From Bog-473 sp964457065 (lineage in GTDB: Bacteria; Actinomycetota; Acidimicrobiia; Acidimicrobiales; RAAP-2), in NCBI GenBank assembly GCA_964457065.1, contig CAYWDQ010000185.1:1-5218 (forward strand): DNA of 5,218 nucleotides, in the 5' to 3' direction. The translations under genes and the position numbers were made by a program. Below, in pieces: positions 1 to 5,123 of this stretch; position 1 is the first letter of the stretch; each line of letters opens with the position of its first letter. The notes beneath the pieces were generated by a model. It saw nothing but the letters and a program-made list of their open reading frames with translations, was not told the DNA's origin and made no database searches.

Positions 1-89
1 CCCGGCCTCCGTTCGACTGCGGGTCGGTGGCCAAGTCCGACGACACCGTCATGACGCGGGTGCTCGAGTACGCCGCTCTGCGGGAGTGA
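1..89 (+). CDS. C-terminal fragment of an unidentified protein (5' end outside window)
   Basis: An open frame entering from the left edge (first complete codon at position 3) runs 28 codons to a TGA at 87-89. Nearly every third base is G or C, as in the certain genes here, and the composition looks like real protein: the peptide begins RPPFDCGSV and ends VLEYAALRE. It has no motif I can assign to a family, so no function is proposed. The gene converges on the flavoprotein gene, whose stop codon lies 13 bp further on, and a strong GC stem-loop follows directly. It could be a chance open frame, but the codon bias argues against that. Confidence 0.6.
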   Translation, partial: RPPFDCGSVAKSDDTVMTRVLEYAALRE

Positions 90-94
90 GCCCG

Positions 95-121
95 GGCGCC
101 CCTCAGGCGGAGAGGGGCGCC
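95..121. terminator. 10-bp perfect GC stem-loop between convergent genes, possible bidirectional terminator
   Basis: Bases 95-104 (ggcgcccctc) are the exact reverse complement of 112-121 (gaggggcgcc), with a 7-nt loop at 105-111. Nine of the ten pairs are G-C. The stem begins 6 nt after the stop of the rightward gene and covers the last codons and the TGA (103-105) of the leftward flavoprotein gene, so it would form in both transcripts. There is no U-tract on either side. Stems without U-tracts have been proposed as terminators in actinobacteria, but termination here is inferred from position and stem strength. Confidence 0.5.
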
Positions 122-1554
122 GCAGCCGCGCCAGCCCCGGCGAAGCGGCCGAACATCGTGCTGTCACCGATGGACAGCCCGCTGGCGTAGCCGAACGAGC
201 ACACGCCGGCGGTGGTGCGGCCGGCCGCGAACAGCCCGGGGATGGCGTCGCCCACGAGGTCGAGCACCTCTCCCCCCACGCTCGTCTCGAGGCCGCCGAG
301 CGTGAAGGGCGCGTACGGCGCCGGCCCGATCCGCAGGTCGACCGCGCCGATCGGCGGCACCAGCGGTCGCACCCACGACCGGCCCTTGTGGAACAGGGGG
401 TCCTCCCCCGACGCCGCGTGCCGGTTGTACAGGTCCACCGTGGCCTGGAGCGACCCGGTCGGCAGGCCCATCTCCGACTCCAGCTCCGCCGGCGTCGCGC
501 CCACCCACGTGGCGGCCAGGCCCATCCAGTTCACCTCGTAGGACGCCTCGTCGACGATGAGGAAGACCTCACCGTCCTGCTCGTAGAGCGCTGACTGGCC
601 GACCCGGCCCATGTAGGTGTCCTCGTTGATGAAGCGCTGTCCCTTCCCGTTGACGAGGATCCCGTGGATCAGCGTCCGTGGCGGTGTGATCGGGAGTGAC
701 ACCTCGCCGGCGTACATGTTGCGGACGGAGGCGCCGAGGGCCTGCGCCATGCGGATGCCGCGCCCGTCGTCCCCCTCCGTGCCGACCTTGAACGTGCCCC
801 GCACGAGGGGCGGGCAATGCTTGCGCAACATGTCGTCGTTGAAGATGAAGCCGCCGGCGGTCAGCACGACGCCACGACGCGCCCGGAACGAGACCGTCTC
901 GCCGAAGCACTGGCCCTGGACACCCACGACCCGGCCGTCCTCGACCACGAGGCGGTCCACACGGGTGTCGGTCGCCACGGACGCGCCGGCGGCGACCGCG
1001 GCAGCGGCGAGGTGCTGCATCAGCAGCCACCCGGTCGACCGCTTCGTCTTCGCCAGGTGCCCGCGGGGCGCCGGGCGGGCCACCTCGTTGAAGGGGTAGG
1101 CGTCCTCGCCCCCCGAGTACACGAGGCCCTCGGTGCCCGCCGGGGCCATGGAGGTCTCGGCGCAGAACGCCGGGTCGAACGGCACGCCGCGCGCCACCAA
1201 CCAGTCGAAGTGGCCGAGGCTCCCCTCGCAGTAGCGGGCGATCTTGACCTCGTCGGGGTCGGGCCCGCAGGCCGCCATCATGTAGCGGTACATGTCCTCG
1301 ACGGTGTCTTCAAAGCCGCACGCGGTCTGGATCGGCGTGCCCCCGCCGAGGTAGACGATGCCCTCGGCCAGCGCGGCCGCGCCCCCCGGGCCACCGGTCC
1401 GCTCCACGACCAGAACCCGCGCACCTCCCTCGACGGCACTGAAGGCGGCGCACGACCCCGCGGCGCCGAAGCCCACCACGACGACCTCGGCAGTGTCGTC
1501 CCAGCTCGTGATCTCGGACGCCTCGCAGGGCGTCACGTCGTCGGGTTCGCGCAC
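103..1554 (-). CDS. FAD-dependent oxidoreductase, fumarate reductase / 3-ketosteroid dehydrogenase-like
   Basis: A 483-residue flavoprotein of the FAD_binding_2 superfamily (fumarate reductase, succinate dehydrogenase flavoprotein, 3-ketosteroid delta1-dehydrogenase). The Rossmann dinucleotide motif GFGAAG is at residues 28-33 and the ribose-binding acidic residue E51 follows at the end of beta-2 (VLVVER). Further family hallmarks are TAGGF at 232-236, the GKGQRFINED segment at 303-312, the glycine-rich TLGGLETSVGG at 418-428, and the C-terminal FAD site PGLFAAGRTT at 439-448 leading into GYASGLSIGDSTMFGR at 455-470. There is no signal peptide or membrane segment, so it is probably cytoplasmic. 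The GTG at 1554-1552 is chosen because GGGGAGG lies 5 nt upstream. The frame stays open to 2187 only as an antisense shadow of the kinase gene. An alternative in-frame GTG at 1536 has no comparable ribosome site. The C-terminus resembles ketosteroid dehydrogenase-like actinobacterial enzymes more than SdhA, but the substrate cannot be read from the sequence. Confidence 0.9.
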   Translation of the reverse strand: MREPDDVTPCEASEITSWDDTAEVVVVGFGAAGSCAAFSAVEGGARVLVVERTGGPGGAAALAEGIVYLGGGTPIQTACGFEDTVEDMYRYMMAACGPDPDEVKIARYCEGSLGHFDWLVARGVPFDPAFCAETSMAPAGTEGLVYSGGEDAYPFNEVARPAPRGHLAKTKRSTGWLLMQHLAAAAVAAGASVATDTRVDRLVVEDGRVVGVQGQCFGETVSFRARRGVVLTAGGFIFNDDMLRKHCPPLVRGTFKVGTEGDDGRGIRMAQALGASVRNMYAGEVSLPITPPRTLIHGILVNGKGQRFINEDTYMGRVGQSALYEQDGEVFLIVDEASYEVNWMGLAATWVGATPAELESEMGLPTGSLQATVDLYNRHAASGEDPLFHKGRSWVRPLVPPIGAVDLRIGPAPYAPFTLGGLETSVGGEVLDLVGDAIPGLFAAGRTTAGVCSFGYASGLSIGDSTMFGRFAGAGAAAAPLSA

Positions 1555-1559
1555 TCCAT

Positions 1560-1566
1560 CCTCCCC
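1560..1566 (-). promoter_or_regulatory. Shine-Dalgarno site of the flavoprotein gene
   Basis: On the minus strand GGGGAGG is followed by 5 nt and then GTG (1554-1552). This is the strongest ribosome-binding site in the window and it decides the start. An ATG at 1559-1557 inside the same stretch is in another frame and reaches a stop after eight codons. Confidence 0.75.
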
Positions 1567-1580
1567 GCAGCGTCGCCGAG

Positions 1581-1586
1581 ACGGTA
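1581..1586 (-). promoter_or_regulatory. Candidate -10 box (TACCGT) for the flavoprotein gene
   Basis: Read on the minus strand, 1586-1581 is TACCGT, a TANNNT -10 hexamer. Initiation about 7 nt downstream (near 1574) would give a leader of about 20 nt containing the GGGGAGG ribosome site. No convincing -35 hexamer is seen 16-18 nt upstream, so the call rests on the -10 box and its spacing. Confidence 0.35.
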
Positions 1587-1607
1587 GCCGTTGCCGCCCG
1601 AGCCCCC

Positions 1608-1613
1608 TACCGT
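1608..1613 (+). promoter_or_regulatory. Candidate -10 box (TACCGT) for a leaderless APH-like kinase transcript
   Basis: TACCGT at 1608-1613 ends 7 nt before the ATG at 1621, the spacing expected if transcription begins at the start codon. There is no Shine-Dalgarno sequence before that ATG, which fits a leaderless mRNA. No good -35 hexamer is visible. The same hexamer occurs inverted at 1581-1586. Confidence 0.4.
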
Positions 1614-1620
1614 GCACGCC

Positions 1621-2418
1621 ATGGGGAACCCGCCGGACGCGCCGGCGCCACCGCCGGTCCTGCAGCGTCTCGCGCCGGGCTGGGTGGCCACGTTGGCCTA
1701 TCGGCTGGTGCCCGCCGTCACCACCTGGCGGCTGACAGCCCCGGACGGCACCGTGCGCTTCGCCAAGGTCGACACCGAGGGCCGCCACCCCACACTGCGC
1801 GGGGAGTCCGAACGGATGATCTGGGCCGCCCCCTACCTCCCGGTCCCCACGGTGGTGGCGCTGGAGCACGAGGGCGCCGCGACGATCCTCCTCACCGAGG
1901 CGCTGCCCGGGCGCGACGCCACCGACCCGGTGTGGCGGGACGACCCCGGTGCCCTCGTCGCCGCGCTCGGCAGGGGGCTGCGGGCCTTCCACGAGGCCGT
2001 CGGCGAGGAGTGGTGCCCGTTCCGCTTCGACACCGCGCGAGCCGTGGACCACGTGGTGCGGAGGGTCGCCGACGACGACATCGACCCCGGGGGCTTCCAC
2101 GAGGAGCACCGCCACCTGAGCCCGGCGGCGGCCCTGGCCGAGCTGGTGGCAACCGCCCCGACCGACGAGGACCTCGTCGTCTGCCACGGCGACTACTGCC
2201 CGCCCAACGCGCTGCTGCGCGACGGTGCGGTGACGGGCTACGTCGACCTGGGCGAGCTCGGCGTGGCCGACCGCTGGTGGGACGTGGCCACGGGCGGCTG
2301 GAGCACCTGTTGGAATTTCGGCGAGCGGTTCGAACCGCTGTTCTACGAGGGCTACGGCATCGCGCCCGACCCGGCGCGCATCCGCTTCTTCCGGCTCCTC
2401 TACGACCTCGTGTCCTGA
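1621..2418 (+). CDS. Aminoglycoside 3'-phosphotransferase-like kinase (APH family)
   Basis: A 265-residue kinase of the APH/choline kinase fold, which transfers ATP phosphate to a hydroxyl of a small molecule. Visible motifs in order: FAKVD with the ATP-binding lysine K49; E62, placed like the helix-C glutamate; the hinge-like LLTEALPGRD at 90-99; CPF at 132-134; an EEH..L segment near 161-166; the catalytic loop HGDYCPPN at 189-196 with base D191 and N196; and the metal-binding D209 in VDLGELGVADRWWD at 208-221. Length (APH(3') enzymes are about 264 residues), the LGVADR segment and the C-terminal FFRLLYD ending follow the APH(3') pattern closely from memory, more so than generic homoserine- or fructosamine-kinase-like members. 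ATG 1621 is preferred because a TANNNT box lies 7 nt upstream. TTG 1591 and GTG 1612 are in-frame alternatives that would add 10 or 3 residues. Whether it phosphorylates aminoglycosides is untested. The 3' end overlaps the convergent glycosylase gene by 19 bp. Confidence 0.88.
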   Translation: MGNPPDAPAPPPVLQRLAPGWVATLAYRLVPAVTTWRLTAPDGTVRFAKVDTEGRHPTLRGESERMIWAAPYLPVPTVVALEHEGAATILLTEALPGRDATDPVWRDDPGALVAALGRGLRAFHEAVGEEWCPFRFDTARAVDHVVRRVADDDIDPGGFHEEHRHLSPAAALAELVATAPTDEDLVVCHGDYCPPNALLRDGAVTGYVDLGELGVADRWWDVATGGWSTCWNFGERFEPLFYEGYGIAPDPARIRFFRLLYDLVS

Positions 2419-3128
2419 GCCGAGCCCCGCGCCGCGCCGTCCGCCGTGGAGAGCAGCCGGCGCGCCCGCGTGAACACCGCGTCGAACATCGAAACGGTCA
2501 GCTTGCCGGTGAAGGTGTTCTGCTGGCTGGGATGGTACGAGCCGAGCATGACCAGCCCCCCCGGGAGCGGGCTCTCGGCGAGGTGGCCGAACGTCGGGCG
2601 CGGCCGGAGGCCGGCCTGCGCCGCGACGGCCTGCCAGGCGACCTGCCCGAGCGCGACCACCACGGCGGCCCGTCGCAGCAGCGACAGCTCCCGGGCGAGG
2701 AACGGTGCGCAGTTCGCCCGCTCGGACGGCTCCGGCTTGTTCGCGGGCGGCGCGCAGTGCACGGTCGCGGTGATGTAGGCACCCGTGAGGACGAGGCCGT
2801 CCTCACGGGAGGTGCTGGTCGGCTGCGATGCGAAGCCGGCCCGGTACAGCGCGGCGAAGAGCCAGTCGCCGGACCGGTCCCCGGTGAACATCCGCCCGGT
2901 CCGGTTGGCACCGTGCGCCGCAGGCGCCAGGCCGACGATGACCAGCGTGGCGTGCGGGTCGCCGAAGCCCGGGACGCCACGGCCCCAGTACACCTGTCCG
3001 GCGTACGAGGCCCGGCCGGTCCGGGCCACCTCCTCGCGCCAGCTCACCAGGCGGGGACAGCGGCGGCACGCCGTCACCTCCCGTTGCACCTTGGCCAAGG
3101 AGTCCCTCTGGGCACGGTTGGAGGCCAC
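2400..3128 (-). CDS. udgB: Family 5 uracil-DNA glycosylase (UdgB-type, iron-sulfur)
   Basis: A 242-residue DNA repair enzyme that excises uracil (and, in characterised family 5 members, other deaminated bases) from DNA to start base excision repair. Motif 1, GLAPAAHGANRTGR at 66-79, is the family 5 form (GLAPxxHG) and differs from the family 4 GExPG type. Motif 2 is SYHPSQQN at 197-204. Four cysteines, C21 and C24 (CRRC) plus C125 and C140, match the expected [4Fe-4S] ligand layout. Family 5 enzymes lack the polar catalytic residue in motif 1, as here, where alanine and proline follow GL. The GTG at 3128-3126 is chosen because it sits 17 codons before the conserved TACRRC segment and 7 nt after a TANNNT box. 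The frame continues upstream to 3362, but that part is antisense to the phosphatase gene and has no family similarity. The 3' end overlaps the kinase gene tail to tail. Cytoplasmic. Confidence 0.92.
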   Translation of the reverse strand: MASNRAQRDSLAKVQREVTACRRCPRLVSWREEVARTGRASYAGQVYWGRGVPGFGDPHATLVIVGLAPAAHGANRTGRMFTGDRSGDWLFAALYRAGFASQPTSTSREDGLVLTGAYITATVHCAPPANKPEPSERANCAPFLARELSLLRRAAVVVALGQVAWQAVAAQAGLRPRPTFGHLAESPLPGGLVMLGSYHPSQQNTFTGKLTVSMFDAVFTRARRLLSTADGAARGSAQDTRS

Positions 3129-3145
3129 TGCGCAGAGCCTACGAT
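3118..3145 (+). promoter_or_regulatory. Candidate promoter of the phosphatase-DUF3090-SCO1664 operon
   Basis: TTGGAG at 3118-3123 and TACGAT at 3140-3145 are separated by 16 nt. The -10 box ends 8 nt before the GTG at 3154, so the transcript would be leaderless or nearly so. No Shine-Dalgarno sequence precedes that GTG. The -35 match to TTGACA is only the first three bases. The -10 box shares T3140-A3141 with the opposed -10 box of the glycosylase gene. Confidence 0.5.
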
Positions 3146-3166
3146 GGGCTCCCGTGCCGCCGTCAG
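3136..3166 (-). promoter_or_regulatory. Candidate promoter of the uracil-DNA glycosylase gene
   Basis: On the minus strand 3141-3136 reads TAGGCT, a TANNNT -10 box ending 7 nt before the GTG at 3128, consistent with a leaderless transcript. A TGAC core resembling the -35 consensus (CTGACG at 3166-3161) lies upstream with a rather long 19-nt spacer, inside the start of the divergent phosphatase gene. The -10 box overlaps the rightward -10 box. Confidence 0.4.
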
Positions 3167-3840
3167 CCCGATCCGCCTCGACCCGACCCGCGTCTCGTCG
3201 TGGCCGGAAGGCTCCCCCCGCAACCGCTGTGCTGCTCGTGCGCCACGGCACCACGCCCACCACGGGCAAGATGCTGCCCGGTCGCGCCGGCGGGCTCCAC
3301 CTCTCCGAGAAGGGGCGGGCACAGGCCGGGGCAGCGGCCGATCGGATCGCCGCCCTGACCAAGGCCCCCAGCGCCGTCTACGCGTCGCCCCTGGAGCGGA
3401 CACGGGAGACTGCGGCTCCCATCGCCAAGGCGCTCGGCCTGCGGGTGCGGACGGCACCCGGGCTCGTCGAGGTCGACGTGGGCGCCTGGACCGAGAAGCC
3501 CCTGGCGCGGTTGTACCGGACCAAGGAGTGGCCCACCGTCCACCGCTGGCCCGGCGGGTTCCGGTTCCCCGATGGCGAGTCGTTCGCCGAGATGTCGGTC
3601 CGGTCCATGGACGCGGTGCTCACCCTCGTGGCGGACCACCCCGGGGAGACGATCGTGGCCGTCTCGCACGCCGATCCGATCAAGGCCATCGTCGCCGCTG
3701 CCGCGGGGGTGCCGCTCGACCTCATGCAGCGCATCACGATCTCGCCCTGCTCCATCTCTGCGATCCTCTTCGGCGCCGGCGGCCCGATCGTGCTGTGCGT
3801 GAACTCGACGGGCACGCTGGAGGAGCTGGCGCCGTCGTGA
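3154..3840 (+). CDS. Histidine phosphatase superfamily protein, MSMEG_4193 family
   Basis: A 228-residue member of the phosphoglycerate mutase-like (histidine phosphatase) superfamily, first gene of the actinobacterial trio. The phosphohistidine motif is RHG at 30-32 (H31 is the nucleophile). Other active-site residues are R82 in SPLERT (78-83), E106 in VEVDVGAW, and H172 in SHAD (171-174). The segments LPGRAGGLHLSEKGR and QRITISPCSIS (192-202) are typical of the MSMEG_4193 (TIGR03848) group, to which M. tuberculosis Rv2135c, reported as an acid phosphatase, also belongs as I recall. GTG 3154 is chosen because a TACGAT -10 box lies 8 nt upstream and no ATG, TTG or GTG occurs between it and GTG 3229 in the RHG strand. 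It yields a 25-residue N-terminal extension rich in Arg, Pro and Ser with no acidic residue, which most family members lack. The substrate is unknown. Starts the operon with the next two genes, the first of which follows after 13 nt. Confidence 0.9.
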   Translation: MPPSARSASTRPASRRGRKAPPATAVLLVRHGTTPTTGKMLPGRAGGLHLSEKGRAQAGAAADRIAALTKAPSAVYASPLERTRETAAPIAKALGLRVRTAPGLVEVDVGAWTEKPLARLYRTKEWPTVHRWPGGFRFPDGESFAEMSVRSMDAVLTLVADHPGETIVAVSHADPIKAIVAAAAGVPLDLMQRITISPCSISAILFGAGGPIVLCVNSTGTLEELAPS

Positions 3841-3853
3841 CGATGGGGTTGCG

Positions 3854-4378
3854 GTGAACGACGACTTCGACTTCGACGCGCCCGACCACTGCACGGTCGG
3901 GGTGATCGGCGAGGTGGGCCACCGCCTCTTCCTCTTCTACTGCCGTCAGGGACTGTCCGAGACGACGGTCAAAGTGGAGAAGCAGCAGGTCGCCGTCCTC
4001 GCCGGTTACCTCGGGCGCATCGTCAAGGAGCTGGGCCGCCCGGGGCACCTGCCCGAGGACCTCGACTTCTACGGCACCGAGGAATTCGAATGGGTCGTGG
4101 GCACCATCGGCGTCTCCTACGACGAGGAGCTCGACCGCGTCGTCCTCGTCCTCGAGGAGATCGACGTCGAGGACGAGGAGGGCGAGGAGGACGATGTGGA
4201 GGAGAGCGGGCACGTCCTGCGGGTGGCGCTGACGCGCGAGCAGGCCGCCGCCTTCGCCATCCACGCCACGCGCCTCGTGGAGTCGGGGCGGCCGCCCTGC
4301 CCGCTGTGCGCGCTCCCCCTTGACCCCGCTGGGCACAACTGCCCGCGCACCAACGGGCACCGGCCACCGGCTTCCTGA
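3854..4378 (+). CDS. DUF3090 family protein (second member of the actinobacterial trio)
   Basis: A 174-residue protein of the DUF3090 (TIGR03847) family; the function is unknown. The N-terminal region, with YCRQGLSETTVKVEKQQV at about 29-46, and the GTEEFEWVVGTIGVSYDEE segment near 74-92 are family hallmarks. Residues 101-118 are almost wholly acidic (EEIDVEDEEGEEDDVEES); family members carry a variable acidic stretch here. The C-terminus holds CPLC (149-152), then H161, C163 and H169 in a GHNCPRTNGH context, which looks like a small zinc-binding knuckle. No signal peptide or membrane segment is present. GTG 3854 lies 13 nt after the phosphatase stop, with a weak GGGG ribosome site (3845-3848) 5 nt upstream, and gives the normal family N-terminus. 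Homologues sit between the same two partners in many actinobacteria (Rv2134c in M. tuberculosis, from memory), so a joint role is likely. Confidence 0.92.
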   Translation: MNDDFDFDAPDHCTVGVIGEVGHRLFLFYCRQGLSETTVKVEKQQVAVLAGYLGRIVKELGRPGHLPEDLDFYGTEEFEWVVGTIGVSYDEELDRVVLVLEEIDVEDEEGEEDDVEESGHVLRVALTREQAAAFAIHATRLVESGRPPCPLCALPLDPAGHNCPRTNGHRPPAS

Positions 4379-4383
4379 GGGCC

Positions 4384-5094
4384 GTGCCCGACGCCGCCGT
4401 CGAACACGTGCTCACCGACGGTGAGATGGAGGTGCACGGGCGGATCGCGGGCAGCTCGAACGCGACCTTGCTCGTGACCTGCCGCCTGGACGGCGAAGAG
4501 CTCCTGGCCGTCTACAAGCCGCACAAGGGGGAGCGCCCACTGTGGGACTTCCCCGGAGGGCTCTTCCGGCGCGAGGTGGCCGCCTACGTGCTCTCCGAGC
4601 ACCTCGGCTGGGGGCTGGTGCCCGAGACGGTGGAGCGCCGCGAAGGACCCTTCGGGCCCGGCTCGGTCCAACGGTTCGTCCACGAGGACGGCACGTCGCA
4701 CTACTTCACCCTGCGCGACGAGCCGAGGTGGCACCCCGTGCTGATGCGCCTGTGCGCGTTCGACGTCGTGGCCAACAACGCCGACCGCAAGAGCGGCCAC
4801 GTCCTCCTGGCCGAGGACCGGCTCTGGGCCATCGACAACGGGCTGTGCTTCAACGCCGACGACAAGCTGCGCACCGTGATCTGGGACTTCGGCGGGGCAC
4901 CCCTGGAGGCCGCGGTGCAGGAGGACCTGGCGCGGCTGGCCCACGACGGGCCGCCACCGGCGCTGTGCGAGCTGATCGAGCCGGCCGAGCTGGCCGCCAC
5001 CCTCGACCGCGTGGCCTGGCTCCTCAGCCTGCGCGCCCTGCCCGAGCTGGTCGACGACGGGGGCTGGCCCCCGTACCCCTGGCCGCTCGTCTGA
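4384..5094 (+). CDS. SCO1664 family PI3/4-kinase-like protein (third member of the trio)
   Basis: A 236-residue protein of the SCO1664 family (TIGR03843), distantly related to phosphatidylinositol 3/4-kinases and HipA-type kinases. Visible elements: SSNATLLV at 24-31 in the nucleotide-loop position; VYKPHKGERPLWDFP at 43-57 with candidate ATP-binding lysine K45; REVAAYVLSEHLGW at 63-76 with helix glutamate E64; the catalytic-loop-like FDVVANNADRKSGH at 126-139 (candidate catalytic D134); and AIDNGLCF at 149-156, where D151 occupies the metal-binding DFG-like position. The C-terminus is family-typical (WPPYPWPLV). It is soluble, with no membrane segment. GTG 4384 is 5 nt after the DUF3090 stop, so the two are translationally close, possibly coupled; no clear Shine-Dalgarno sequence is present. 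Its real substrate, and even whether it is an active kinase, is unknown. The usual actinobacterial neighbour mshC does not follow directly; a convergent hydrolase does. Confidence 0.9.
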   Translation: MPDAAVEHVLTDGEMEVHGRIAGSSNATLLVTCRLDGEELLAVYKPHKGERPLWDFPGGLFRREVAAYVLSEHLGWGLVPETVERREGPFGPGSVQRFVHEDGTSHYFTLRDEPRWHPVLMRLCAFDVVANNADRKSGHVLLAEDRLWAIDNGLCFNADDKLRTVIWDFGGAPLEAAVQEDLARLAHDGPPPALCELIEPAELAATLDRVAWLLSLRALPELVDDGGWPPYPWPLV

Positions 5095-5123
5095 GCGGAG
5101 GGCCGTCGCCGGGTCCGGGCGGG

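Noticed and set aside
1555..2187. The minus-strand frame upstream of the flavoprotein start is open for another 633 nt, as if the protein had a 211-residue N-terminal domain.
   Set aside because: It is exactly antisense to the APH-like kinase, is low-complexity Gly/Arg/Val-rich, matches no family, and a strong Shine-Dalgarno site marks the start at 1554.
2433..2464. A 7-bp GC inverted repeat with a long loop near the kinase/glycosylase convergent ends.
   Set aside because: The 18-nt loop and short stem, lying within glycosylase coding sequence, are no better than chance in such GC-rich DNA.
3129..3362. A 78-residue N-terminal extension of the uracil-DNA glycosylase.
   Set aside because: It lies antisense to the phosphatase coding region, is not family-like, and the GTG at 3128 has a well-placed -10 box and gives a normal N-terminus.
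1932..3857. A 641-codon plus-strand open frame spanning the kinase, the glycosylase and the phosphatase.
   Set aside because: It is Arg/Pro/Gly/Ala-rich out-of-frame sequence running over three well-supported genes in other frames, as is common at this G+C content.
3163..3894. A 243-codon minus-strand open frame opposite the phosphatase.
   Set aside because: It is an antisense shadow with no domain; the plus-strand frame has a full set of catalytic motifs.
4163..4207. The gag/gac-rich stretch looked like a tandem repeat or microsatellite.
   Set aside because: The units are not regular and it encodes the acidic segment expected in the DUF3090 family; kept only as part of that gene.
4117..4944. 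A 275-codon minus-strand open frame opposite DUF3090 and the SCO1664-type gene.
   Set aside because: It ends in a poly-Ser stretch created by complementing the acidic codons of DUF3090, and both sense genes are recognised families.
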